The notes under the pieces were generated by a model that saw only the letters and a list, made by a program, of their open reading frames with translations, was not told where the DNA came from and ran no database searches. Source: Chloroflexota bacterium (GTDB taxonomy: Bacteria; Chloroflexota; Anaerolineae; Caldilineales; Caldilineaceae). Taken from it: 20,994 bases of DNA. Location: NCBI GenBank assembly GCA_018969295.1, contig JAGWYN010000062.1, positions 1 through 20,994 of the forward strand, read 5' to 3'. A program made the position numbers and the translations under genes. The first letter of the stretch is position 1; every line of letters begins with the position of its first letter. Of the stretch, positions 7,204-14,008 are shown piece after piece.

Positions 7204-8478
7204 ATGTTTTACGATCGTGCGCGTATCTATGTAAAAGCGGGGAATGGCGGCAACGGTGTCGTTTCCTTCCGCAAAGAAAAGTTTGTCTCTCGCGGTGGCC
7301 CCAATGGGGGCAACGGTGGGCGAGGGGGCAATGTCGTTTTGTATGTCGACCCGGCGCTCAACACCCTCTACCATCTGCAGCATGGGGTTCACCATCGGGC
7401 AGAGGCAGGTGCCCACGGTGGGGGCGCCAACCGCACCGGTGCGCACGGCGCTGACCTGCGCATTCCTGTTCCACCCGGGACAGTGGCCCGCCACGCGGAG
7501 AGTGGAGAGCTCCTGGCCGACCTTGTGCATCCAGGGGAGCCCCACGTGGTCGTGCAGGGGGGGCGCGGCGGGCGGGGGAACGCAGCCTTCAAGACCGCCC
7601 ACAACAGTGCGCCGCGGCTGGCTGAAAAAGGAGAACAAGGGGAAGAGCTCTGGCTGGAGCTGGAGCTCAAGCTGGTCGCCGACGTTGGGATCATCGGCGT
7701 ACCCAACGCAGGCAAATCTACCCTGCTGAGCCGAGTCAGCGCGGCGCGGCCCAAGGTCGCGGACTATCCTTTCACCACGGTCGCCCCAACCCTGGGGGTG
7801 GCAGAAATTGACCATCATCCGATCGTGATGGTCGACATTCCTGGCCTGCTGGAAGGGGCGCACGAAGGTGTCGGGTTGGGGCTCGAGTTCCTGCGCCATA
7901 TCGAACGCTGCCGGGTTTTGATTCACCTGCTCGACGGGGCCAGCCCCGATCCTGCTGGAGATTTGGAAGCCGTCAACCAGGAGCTGACCCTCTTCAACCC
8001 AGCCCTGGCGGACAAGCCGCAGCGGGTCGTCCTCAACAAACTGGATCTGCCCGCAGCGCAGGCAATCCGGCCGGCGGTCGAGGCTGCGGTCGAAGCCACC
8101 CACGCTCCCCTCTTTGGGATCAGCGCGTTGACGGGGGAAGGGATCCCCTCCCTGCTCAGAGAAATCTGGGGGATGCTGGCGCTGCTGCCGACCGTAGAGC
8201 CCGAAGAGCGGGTCGAACTGGTGCCGCCGCCTGACCACAAAGCATTTCAGATCGACCAGATCGCCGAAGGAGTCTGGCGGGTGGAAGGCATCGAAATCGA
8301 AAAAGTGGCCCAAATGACCCAATGGGACTATTACGAGGCCGCGCTGCGGTTCCAGCGTGTGCTCAGCGCATTGGGGATCAAGCAGGCGCTGGTCGAGGCG
8401 GGGATCGAAGAGGGAGACAGCGTCCGGGTCGGCAACGTCGAGCTGGTCTGGGGCTATGAAAATGCATTTGGATCATGA
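7204..8478 (+). CDS. obg: GTPase Obg/CgtA
   Basis: This 424-aa essential GTPase acts in 50S ribosome assembly and the stress response. The N-terminal glycine-rich Obg fold spans residues 1-158 (KAGNGGNGVVSFRKEKF; GGPNGGNGGRGG). The G domain has G1 GVPNAGKST (165-173), G3 DIPG (211-214), G4 NKLD (278-281) and G5 SAL (307-309). The C-terminal OCT domain is about 345-418, ending VRVGNVELVWGYE. The start at 7204 (MFYDRARIYVKAG) matches the family and has GGAGG 9 nt upstream; an upstream in-frame start at 7180 would include the ribosome binding site. Its stop overlaps the nadD start by 4 bp (ATGA), implying translational coupling. Confidence 0.97.
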   Translation: MFYDRARIYVKAGNGGNGVVSFRKEKFVSRGGPNGGNGGRGGNVVLYVDPALNTLYHLQHGVHHRAEAGAHGGGANRTGAHGADLRIPVPPGTVARHAESGELLADLVHPGEPHVVVQGGRGGRGNAAFKTAHNSAPRLAEKGEQGEELWLELELKLVADVGIIGVPNAGKSTLLSRVSAARPKVADYPFTTVAPTLGVAEIDHHPIVMVDIPGLLEGAHEGVGLGLEFLRHIERCRVLIHLLDGASPDPAGDLEAVNQELTLFNPALADKPQRVVLNKLDLPAAQAIRPAVEAAVEATHAPLFGISALTGEGIPSLLREIWGMLALLPTVEPEERVELVPPPDHKAFQIDQIAEGVWRVEGIEIEKVAQMTQWDYYEAALRFQRVLSALGIKQALVEAGIEEGDSVRVGNVELVWGYENAFGS

Positions 8479-9101
8479 TGAATCGAAGAAGGCTCAATCT
8501 GCGGCGCATCGGTATTTTTGGGGGCACCTTTGACCCGATCCATATCGGCCATCTGATCCTGGCAGAGGAGGCCTGGTTTCAGCTTCAGCTGGACCATGTC
8601 TACCTGGCGCCTGCTGGGGACCCGCCCCACAAGCTGGGCAGACAGCTGGCGCCTGTGCGCGACCGTCTCTTCATGGCCGAACTGGCCGCCGCCGACATCG
8701 ACTCCCTCCTCGTCAGCAGCATCGATGCCGACCGGCCAGGCCCCCATTACACCTCAGACCTGGTGCGCCTGTTACAGACCGAGGCAGGCCCCGATACCGA
8801 ATTCTACTTTTTGATGGGCATGGACAGCCTGCGCGACCTGCCCTCCTGGCACGAGGCCAGCTGGCTGGTCGAAAATGCACGCCTGGTGGCGCTCAGCCGC
8901 CACGATGTCACGCTGGACTGGGAGGCGCTGGAGACAGCCCTCCCAGGAGTTCGCAGCCGTGTGATCATTTTGGACATGCCGGAGCTTGAGATCGCCAGCC
9001 ATGTCATCCAACAACGCGTGCGCAACGGCCAGCCGATCCGCCACATGGTGCCGCGCAGCGTCGAAGCCTACATCCACAAACACAACCTCTACCGCGGGTA
9101 G
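8475..9101 (+). CDS. nadD: Nicotinate-nucleotide adenylyltransferase
   Basis: This 208-aa enzyme joins ATP and nicotinate mononucleotide to form deamido-NAD in NAD biosynthesis. The nucleotidyltransferase signature GGTFDPIHIGH is at residues 16-26. PPHK follows at 50-53, and the conserved GMDSL...LPSWHE segment spans 115-127. The usual C-terminal ISSTxxR nucleotide-binding motif appears as IASHVIQQR (173-181), a partial deviation. The first ATG (8475) overlaps the obg stop; the in-frame ATG at 8478 is an equally possible start. obg-nadD adjacency is common in bacteria. Confidence 0.93.
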   Translation: MMNRRRLNLRRIGIFGGTFDPIHIGHLILAEEAWFQLQLDHVYLAPAGDPPHKLGRQLAPVRDRLFMAELAAADIDSLLVSSIDADRPGPHYTSDLVRLLQTEAGPDTEFYFLMGMDSLRDLPSWHEASWLVENARLVALSRHDVTLDWEALETALPGVRSRVIILDMPELEIASHVIQQRVRNGQPIRHMVPRSVEAYIHKHNLYRG

Positions 9102-9116
9102 AGCAGAGAAGCTGCT
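9102..9116. repeat. Short inverted repeat filling the gap between convergent stops
   Basis: AGCAG (9102-9106) and CTGCT (9112-9116) occupy the 15-nt space between the nadD and S41 gene stop codons. A 5-bp stem with no T-tract is too weak to call a terminator confidently, so transcripts from the two strands probably overlap here. Confidence 0.3.
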
Positions 9117-10382
9117 TTACCGGGCCAACAGCCGCAGCTGCAGCAGCCCGAGGTTGAACTGTCTGTCCCCCTGTGCCAGGAGGGCAGAGAGTGTTTCTGT
9201 CTCTTTCAACAAGACAGCGTCGACCTTCTGCACAGAGAGATCTTGTGCGACCAGACTGTCTGGCTGCACACCCTGATTTTTGATCAGGTTCTGGTCCGGG
9301 GTCAGCCAGCGGGTCACCCCAAGCCGCAGCACAGAGCCGTCGCTCAGCGTAAAAGGCTGCAGCACGGTGCCCGTTCCCAACGTCGGCTGACCCACCAGTC
9401 TGGCACGTCCGTTTTCTTTGAGAGCACCCGCCGTAATTTCCCCGGCGCTGGCTGTCCCCTCGTTGATCAAAACGACCATCGGATAGGCCCTCGCCAGCCC
9501 AGGGCCCACCGCACGATAGGTCTGCAGCTGTTCGGTGGCATCCTGCTCGTAAAGAATCACTGCGCCCGCCTCCAGAAACTGGTTGTTGACCCGCAGCGCT
9601 TCCTGCAGATAGCCTCCCGGGTTGTTGCGCAGATCCAACAAAAGGCCCTCGACCGCTCGACCAGACGCTTTTTCAGCGGCAATCTCTTCCAACGCTTGCT
9701 GCAGTTCGCTGCCAGTATCCTCGGCAAACTGAGCAATCTGCAGATAGACCAGCTTTGTCTGGGGGATGCGTGCCCAGGTGATGCTGTCCACATCGATCTG
9801 GCCGCGCACAATCGGGATCTCGACCGGTTCTTCGCTGTCAGGGTGCAGCACCGTCAGCACCACGGTGGTTCCAGAAGGGCCTCGGATCCGCGAGATGATC
9901 TCCCATTCCGGCAGCCCCTCGACCGGCTCGCCGTCGACACGCAAAACAATATCCCCCGCCAGAATCCCCGCCTCCTCGGCAGGAGAACCGTGGATCGGGG
10001 CGACGATCCGAAAAAGCTCTCCCTCCTGTTCGACATAGGCGCCGATCCCCTCGAAAGATCCCTCCAGCGCAGCCTCCTGCTGTGTCGCCTCCTCGGGGCT
10101 GAAAAAAACCGTGTGATTTTCATCGCCAAGCGTCGCCAACATTCCCTGGATGGCGCCGTAGGTCATGCGCGCCGGGTCGATCGCAGCCCGGTCGACAAAA
10201 TACTGTTCGACCAGCTCCCACACTTCCCAAAAGACAGCAAACTGAGGGGGTCGTTCAGCCGCCCACACAGACCGGCTGGCCCCCCCGACCACCATCCCAG
10301 CCCCAAATGTGGCACCGATCAGCAGCGTCAGCACGGCTCCCCGCACAAACCGTTGGATTCGACGAGTTGGTTGTTGGTTCAT
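9117..10382 (-). CDS. S41-family (CtpA/Prc-like) protein with PDZ domain, altered active site
   Basis: This is a 421-aa protein. A hydrophobic N-terminal segment (residues 14-35, after RRIQRFVR) acts as a membrane anchor or signal peptide, placing the body outside the membrane. A PDZ domain covers about 108-190 (EGIGAYVEQEGELFRIVAP; AGILAGDIVLRVDGEPVEG). The S41 core follows, with LLLDLRNNPGG (247-257) and the nucleophile motif GTASAGE (Ser312). In CtpA/Prc the catalytic Lys lies 25 residues after the Ser and the Gln 29 residues after. Here those positions are Thr337 (in TLGTGTVLQ) and Leu341; the codon for 337 is ACG, one base from AAG. The start has a G-rich Shine-Dalgarno sequence (AAGGGGGG) close upstream. 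It is divergent from rex. It may be an inactive homologue or a subfamily using other residues. Confidence 0.88.
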   Translation of the reverse strand: MNQQPTRRIQRFVRGAVLTLLIGATFGAGMVVGGASRSVWAAERPPQFAVFWEVWELVEQYFVDRAAIDPARMTYGAIQGMLATLGDENHTVFFSPEEATQQEAALEGSFEGIGAYVEQEGELFRIVAPIHGSPAEEAGILAGDIVLRVDGEPVEGLPEWEIISRIRGPSGTTVVLTVLHPDSEEPVEIPIVRGQIDVDSITWARIPQTKLVYLQIAQFAEDTGSELQQALEEIAAEKASGRAVEGLLLDLRNNPGGYLQEALRVNNQFLEAGAVILYEQDATEQLQTYRAVGPGLARAYPMVVLINEGTASAGEITAGALKENGRARLVGQPTLGTGTVLQPFTLSDGSVLRLGVTRWLTPDQNLIKNQGVQPDSLVAQDLSVQKVDAVLLKETETLSALLAQGDRQFNLGLLQLRLLAR

Positions 10383-10447
10383 ATCCCCCCCTTGATCAAA
10401 GACACGCTTTACCTGGCTTGTCCAACTGGCACCTGACGCCCTCTTGT

Positions 10448-10470
10448 GATAAAATCAATAAGATTTTATC
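10448..10470. promoter_or_regulatory. AT-rich palindrome between the S41 gene and rex, candidate operator
   Basis: GATAAAATC (10448-10456), a 5-nt spacer AATAA, then GATTTTATC (10462-10470) make a perfect 9-bp inverted repeat. It lies 34 bp upstream of the rex start and 66 bp upstream of the divergent gene. The left flank reads TTGTGA, matching half of the Rex consensus TTGTGAnnnnnnTCACAA, but the right half-site is not matched. Autoregulation by Rex is plausible; TAAAAT inside the repeat may also serve as a -10. Confidence 0.55.
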
Positions 10471-10503
10471 TTGTCAAGCTCTTTTTCGACAAGGCCCGCC
10501 AAC

Positions 10504-11154
10504 ATGAGTCTGTCAACGCCTGTGTCAGAAATCCCAGATATTGTGATCAGCCGGCTGCCCATCTATTTGCGCACGTTGCGCCTGCTCCACACCCAAAAAG
10601 CCGAGGTGACCTCGAGCCAGGAGCTTGGCCAGCTGCTGGGTCTCAGTTCAGCCCAGATCCGCAAGGATTTCAGCCATTTCGGTGAGTTTGGCAAACAAGG
10701 AACAGGGTACAACGTTGCCTACCTCTGTACCCAACTCGAAAAAATTCTCAAGGTCGACTGTATCTGGCCGGTGATCCTGGTCGGCGCCGGCTATCTGGGC
10801 CATGCGCTGGCCAGCTATCACGGCTTCGAACAACGCGGTTTTCGAATTGTCGGCGTTTTCGACAACGACCCAGCCAAGATCGGAGGCCAGATTGGAGCGG
10901 TCACCGTAGAAGGACTCGATGCCATGCCCGCTGCGATCCGCCAGCAACGCTGCCAGATCGCCGTGATTGCCGTGCCAGCCACAGCGGCACAGCGGGTGGC
11001 AGACCAGCTGGTCACTGCGGGGATCAAAAGCCTGCTCTGCTATGCGCCGATCAAGTTGACTGTCCCCTCCTACATCCGGGTCGAGTATATCGATCCGGTC
11101 ATCCACTTTCAACACATAACCTTCTATCTCGAAAAAGCGTGTGTCAACGACTGA
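10504..11154 (+). CDS. rex: Redox-sensing transcriptional repressor Rex
   Basis: This 216-aa homodimeric repressor senses the NADH/NAD+ ratio. The N-terminal winged helix (about 1-80) contains the conserved SSAQIRKDFSHFGEFG stretch. A Rossmann domain follows, with VGAGYLGHAL (93-102) for NAD(H) binding and the adenosine-binding acidic residue in VGVFDND (D120). The C-terminal domain-swapped helix ends near ITFYLEKA. The ATG at 10504 has AAGG 9 nt upstream; an upstream TTG at 10471 would fall at the edge of the palindrome and is less likely. Rex commonly controls respiratory and fermentative genes. Whether it controls the formate dehydrogenase here is unknown, and no matching site was seen at that promoter. 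Confidence 0.95.
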   Translation: MSLSTPVSEIPDIVISRLPIYLRTLRLLHTQKAEVTSSQELGQLLGLSSAQIRKDFSHFGEFGKQGTGYNVAYLCTQLEKILKVDCIWPVILVGAGYLGHALASYHGFEQRGFRIVGVFDNDPAKIGGQIGAVTVEGLDAMPAAIRQQRCQIAVIAVPATAAQRVADQLVTAGIKSLLCYAPIKLTVPSYIRVEYIDPVIHFQHITFYLEKACVND

Positions 11155-11204
11155 AGGGGCCTGTTCCAGCGAGGGCGGCCCCGGGGGCCTTGCCGGCGAG
11201 TCGA

Positions 11205-11987
11205 TCACAGCGGCCGTTTGCGGGCCAGACCCTGGCTGCGCGGATACTGTGCGGGCGTCGCTGCCATCTTCTTGACCAGGAGCAAAAAACGCCGTTCTTC
11301 CAGAAAGGGAACGGTAACAGGTGCCAGCCGTACCGCTTCACCGCCCAAAACTTTCAGCGCATGGCGTGCAGCCATAAATTCTTCCGGTGCAGAAGGTCCT
11401 TTGTACAAAACAGCCAGCCCCCCGCGACGCACCAACGGCAGCAGGTATTCGGCCAGGGTGTTCAGCGGTGCAACCGCACGCGCCACCACCACATCGTAGC
11501 GTTCTCGATGCGCCGGCAGCCGGCCCAACTCCTCGGCTCGCCCGTGCACCAGCGTCACCGGCCCGATCCCCAACTGAGCGAGGAGATGTTCCAAAAACGC
11601 AATTTTTTTCTGGGTACCCTCCATCAAGGTCAACTGCAAAGCAGGAAGAGCCAGCTTGAGGGGAATCCCCGGAAACCCAGCGCCGGTTCCGACATCCAGC
11701 AGACGGAGTGCAGGCAACGGTTGCCCCAGCTCTTCCGCCAACACCGGCAGGCTGACCAGCGAATCCAAAAAATGCTTGGTCTGAATTTCTGCGCTGGCGA
11801 CGATCGAAGTCAAATTCAGCCGAGTGTTCCACTCGACCAGCTCACGGCCATAGCGGGCAAATGCGGCCAGTGCACCGGTAGGCAGTTCGATCCCCAACTG
11901 CTGACAGCCCGCAGCCAGCAACGATAGCTCTTCTTCTGAATCAGGGGAAATTGGCTGGCTGCAAGATGGGTCAGGCGATGTTTGCAT
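11205..11987 (-). CDS. rsmG: 16S rRNA (guanine-527-N7)-methyltransferase RsmG
   Basis: This 260-aa SAM-dependent enzyme methylates G527 of 16S rRNA. The SAM-binding motif LLDVGTGAGFPG (96-107) and the preceding helix with WNTRLNLT (53-60) are diagnostic, as is ARAVAPL (169-175). No clear Shine-Dalgarno is present before either possible ATG. The ATG at 11987 is preferred because a promoter -10 (TACAAT at 11996-12001) overlaps the region just after the upstream in-frame ATG at 12005, putting transcription start within about 2 nt of 11987. The C-terminus is about 20 residues longer than the core fold and basic. The gene is convergent with rex (50-bp gap, no strong terminator seen). Confidence 0.93.
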   Translation of the reverse strand: MQTSPDPSCSQPISPDSEEELSLLAAGCQQLGIELPTGALAAFARYGRELVEWNTRLNLTSIVASAEIQTKHFLDSLVSLPVLAEELGQPLPALRLLDVGTGAGFPGIPLKLALPALQLTLMEGTQKKIAFLEHLLAQLGIGPVTLVHGRAEELGRLPAHRERYDVVVARAVAPLNTLAEYLLPLVRRGGLAVLYKGPSAPEEFMAARHALKVLGGEAVRLAPVTVPFLEERRFLLLVKKMAATPAQYPRSQGLARKRPL

Positions 11988-11995
11988 AGAGCTAG

Positions 11996-12022
11996 ATTGT
12001 AGCATATCTGGGCAATTGACAA
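11996..12022 (-). promoter_or_regulatory. Promoter of rsmG, probably giving a leaderless mRNA
   Basis: The minus strand has TTGTCA (12017-12022), a short 15-bp spacer and an extended -10 TGCTACAAT whose hexamer is 11996-12001. The expected start near 11989 is 2 nt from the chosen ATG. Its -35 overlaps the -35 of the divergent promoter. Confidence 0.45.
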
Positions 12023-12045
12023 AGCAGCGCCACAGACGCTATACT
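12016..12045 (+). promoter_or_regulatory. Strong sigma-70-type promoter for the DtxR-family/Nudix operon
   Basis: A perfect TTGACA (12016-12021), an 18-bp spacer and TATACT (12040-12045). The start is expected near 12052, giving a leader of about 31 nt. A direct repeat AATTC (12048-12052 and 12056-12060) covers the start site and could be part of an operator, but it does not match the known DtxR consensus. Confidence 0.65.
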
Positions 12046-12082
12046 TTAATTCAATAATTCTAAACAAGATGAGAAAAATTCG

Positions 12083-12829
12083 ATGCAGACCTTTTGTGGG
12101 ATCACAACCGACGGCATGCTGGACTACCTGGCCACCATCTACAGGCTGGGGGCATGGCGTCAGCGACCCGCAGACAAGGTGACGACATCGGCGTTGGCAG
12201 ATGAAATGCATGTTTCACCGGCAGCGGCGTCGAGCATGCTGAAACGGCTGGAAGAATCTGGTTTCATCGACCGCTCTAACGCCGACGGCATTCTGCTGAC
12301 CGAACAAGGGGAGCTGGCAGCCCTCCAGCTGATTCGGCGCCACCGCCTTCTGGAGGTTTTTCTGATCGAGGTCATGGGCTACACCTGGGATCAGGTCGAT
12401 GCTGAGGCACACCGGATGCAGCACGCCATCAGCAGCGCCTTCGAGGAACGCATGGACCGGCAGTGTGGGTATCCGTCTCACTGCCCGCACGGAGACCCTA
12501 TTCCGCGCCCCGATGGGCGCATGACGCAGGAGACACTGCGGGCACTCAGCACGCTACAGATCGGAGAAGAGGGAAGGCTGCGCCGAGTGGCCAGCCGCGA
12601 TGCACGCGTGCTCCGCTATCTGACCCAGCTGCAGCTTGTCCCTGGCCAGTGGGTTGCTTTGGTCGACAAAGCGCCCTTTAACGGCCCGCTGACCCTCTCT
12701 GTTGCGACAGTTGGGGATGGAGGAAGCCAGAGGCAGATTGTCGGCTCTGAACTGGCAGCCCAGCTCTATCTGGTAGTCGAGCCTGCACTCATTCAGGAGG
12801 TTGCTGTCGATGGCGCTCAAGCACTATAG
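12083..12829 (+). CDS. DtxR/MntR-family metal-dependent transcriptional regulator
   Basis: This 248-aa protein has a winged helix-turn-helix (about 10-75, TTSALADEMHVSPAAASSML) and a dimerisation/metal domain (about 80-150). That domain contains RRHRLLE (85-91), AEAHRMQH (107-114) and a CPHGDPIP segment (134-141). A C-terminal SH3-like FeoA domain covers about 155-235. Aligned by eye with DtxR and MntR, the metal ligands would be Asp14 (as in MntR Asp8), His87, Glu91, Asp106, His110 and His114. Gln113 sits where both families have Glu. This set is neither the pure iron nor the pure manganese pattern. The family represses metal uptake genes when metal is bound, but no transporter is adjacent. 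The gene overlaps the next one by 20 bp. The Shine-Dalgarno sequence is weak. Confidence 0.9.
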   Translation: MQTFCGITTDGMLDYLATIYRLGAWRQRPADKVTTSALADEMHVSPAAASSMLKRLEESGFIDRSNADGILLTEQGELAALQLIRRHRLLEVFLIEVMGYTWDQVDAEAHRMQHAISSAFEERMDRQCGYPSHCPHGDPIPRPDGRMTQETLRALSTLQIGEEGRLRRVASRDARVLRYLTQLQLVPGQWVALVDKAPFNGPLTLSVATVGDGGSQRQIVGSELAAQLYLVVEPALIQEVAVDGAQAL

Positions 12830-13286
12830 TGCAGCGGGGGGGATCATCATCGACGGAAGTCATCTGTTGGTGCTCGACCGTCCCCAAAAACAAGAGATTC
12901 GCCTGCCCAAAGGCCATATCGACCCTGGGGAAAGTGCGCTGCAGGCTGCGCTGCGCGAGACAACCGAAGAAACTGGCTATGCAGATCTGGCTGCTGTGGC
13001 CGATCTCGGCCAACAGGTTGTCAAATTCAACTTTCAGGGCGATGATTTTGTCCGCAGCGAGCAGTACTTTTTGCTCCGTCTGCTCAGTGAGCGCATCGTC
13101 CGGCGCAACGCCAAGGATGAAGCGCAGTTTGTGCGGCTGTGGCTCCCGCTGGAGCAGGCAGTGACCCGTCTGACCTTCGAAGCCGAACAACAATTTGCCC
13201 GTCGGGCGATCGATGCCTACCAGCAGCTGGGGCAGCCCTGGCCTCCGATACACTCCAGACACTCCAGACAAAAGCCGGAAGGCTGA
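12810..13286 (+). CDS. Nudix hydrolase
   Basis: This 158-aa protein hydrolyses a nucleoside diphosphate linked to another moiety. The full Nudix box is at residues 35-57: G35, E41, R49-E50, E53-E54 and G56, followed by Tyr57. An AAGG-LPKG context resembling diadenosine polyphosphate hydrolases precedes it (RLPKGHIDPGE). The ATG at 12810 has AGGAGG 9 nt upstream (12795-12800). An in-frame TTG at 12801 directly abuts that site and is rejected. The gene overlaps the metalloregulator gene, so the two are co-transcribed. The last residues (HSRHSRQKPEG) are encoded within the terminator hairpin. Substrate not determinable. Confidence 0.88.
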   Translation: MALKHYSAAGGIIIDGSHLLVLDRPQKQEIRLPKGHIDPGESALQAALRETTEETGYADLAAVADLGQQVVKFNFQGDDFVRSEQYFLLRLLSERIVRRNAKDEAQFVRLWLPLEQAVTRLTFEAEQQFARRAIDAYQQLGQPWPPIHSRHSRQKPEG

Positions 13287-13316
13287 AAAACAACCCTCCG
13301 GCCTTTCAACTTTTTT
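13271..13316 (+). terminator. Intrinsic terminator overlapping the Nudix stop codon
   Basis: AAAGCCGGAAGG (13271-13282) pairs with CCTCCGGCCTTT (about 13295-13306) with two single-base bulges. A run of six T (13311-13316) follows. The TGA stop (13284-13286) lies in the loop. Confidence 0.65.
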
Positions 13317-13373
13317 CTGCTGCAGAAAAACGAGCAATGTGCGCCCTGCCAGCCAGGAACGCCTCGGCCGCTT

Positions 13374-13592
13374 TCAGTTGCGGTGTCGATAGGTGATCCG
13401 CCCGCGCGTCAAGTCGTACGGGCTCATCTCGACTTTGACCCGATCTCCCAACAAAACACGGATGTAGTATTTCCGCATTTTGCCAGAGAGATAGGCAAGC
13501 ACTGTATGGCCGTTTTCAAGCTCTACCCGAAACATCGCGTTGGGCAATGCATCTACAATTTTGCCGTCAAGGGTAATTGTCTCTTCTGGCAT
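13374..13592 (-). CDS. infA: Translation initiation factor IF-1
   Basis: This 72-aa protein is the standard IF-1 length and a single S1/OB fold (GKIVDALPNAMFRVELENGH; YLSGKMRKYYIRVLLGDRV). It binds the 30S A-site during initiation. AAGGG lies 4 nt upstream of the ATG. It is downstream of rpsU in the same direction with a 70-bp gap containing a small hairpin. It is not in its usual ribosomal protein operon here. Confidence 0.97.
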   Translation of the reverse strand: MPEETITLDGKIVDALPNAMFRVELENGHTVLAYLSGKMRKYYIRVLLGDRVKVEMSPYDLTRGRITYRHRN

Positions 13593-13606
13593 GTGTCCCT
13601 TATCAG

Positions 13607-13640
13607 TGTACTGTACAGGAGTCTCTGGAACAGAGACCCC
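13607..13640 (-). promoter_or_regulatory. Hairpin and palindrome between rpsU and infA
   Basis: GTCTCTG (13621-13627) and CAGAGAC (13631-13637) form a perfect 7-bp stem with a 3-nt loop, extendable past one mismatch. Next to it, TGTAC-T-GTACA (13607-13617) is a second perfect inverted repeat directly upstream of the infA ribosome binding site. No T-tract follows. It could be a weak terminator, an RNA-processing site or an operator. Confidence 0.45.
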
Positions 13641-13662
13641 TGCGCCAATCTGGGCGGTTCAA

Positions 13663-13848
13663 CTACGGACGGCTGAAACGCTGCGATTTACGAATGGCTT
13701 TTTGCCGCTTGATACGGCGAATTTCACTCTTGGAAGTGAACCAACGTTTCTGCCGGACAATCGGCAGGATGCGCGCCTCGGCGACCGCTTTGCGGAAACG
13801 CTTCAACAGACCATCTTGGGATTCCCCTGGGCGAAGTTCAACACTCAT
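13663..13848 (-). CDS. rpsU: 30S ribosomal protein bS21
   Basis: This 61-aa basic protein (VELRPGESQDGLLKRFRKAV; KSEIRRIKRQKAIRK) assists mRNA binding by the small subunit. The ATG at 13848 has a strong GGAGG 9 nt upstream. A GTG at 13854 in frame is only 3 nt from that site and is rejected. It is transcribed from its own promoter and probably read through into infA. Confidence 0.95.
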   Translation of the reverse strand: MSVELRPGESQDGLLKRFRKAVAEARILPIVRQKRWFTSKSEIRRIKRQKAIRKSQRFSRP

Positions 13849-13902
13849 GACCACTCACCTCCCCTCATGACCCTCTACGACCTTTGTTCAATCCAAAGTC
13901 TG

Positions 13903-13931
13903 ATTATAGCCGCGCTTCGCCGAGACACCAA
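13903..13931 (-). promoter_or_regulatory. Promoter of rpsU (and probably infA)
   Basis: On the minus strand, TTGGTG (13926-13931), a 17-bp spacer and a consensus TATAAT (13903-13908). The start near 13896 gives a leader of about 48 nt. Confidence 0.65.
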
Positions 13932-13951
13932 ACAGCTCCGGCGTTTCTACC

Positions 13952-14001
13952 AAAAACAGGGCCACAAGAGACTTGTCTCTCTCTCACTGCAAGCTTGTGG
14001 C
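13952..14001 (-). terminator. Intrinsic terminator of the S1-domain protein gene
   Basis: GCCACAAG and CTTGTGGC (plus coordinates 13994-14001 and 13961-13968) form a perfect 8-bp stem on the minus strand. It is followed by CCTGTTTTTGG with five T at 13952-13956. The 25-nt loop contains a second self-complementary segment (AGAGAC/GTCTCT). It starts 8 bp after the stop and separates this gene from the rpsU promoter. Confidence 0.65.
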
Positions 14002-14008
14002 AGAGGGC

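Noticed and set aside
7138..8322. 394-aa minus-strand frame opposite obg
   Set aside because: Obg has every GTPase motif; the opposite frame arises from third-position GC bias.
11155..11204. GGCCCC/GGGGCC complementarity as a rex-rsmG terminator
   Set aside because: Several short alternative pairings but no stable stem of useful length and no T-tract on either strand.
13312..13330. TTTTTCTGC-T-GCAGAAAAA inverted repeat as an infA terminator
   Set aside because: The arms are separated by one base so the usable stem is short and AT-rich; its T-run already serves the plus-strand terminator, so a separate call is not supported.
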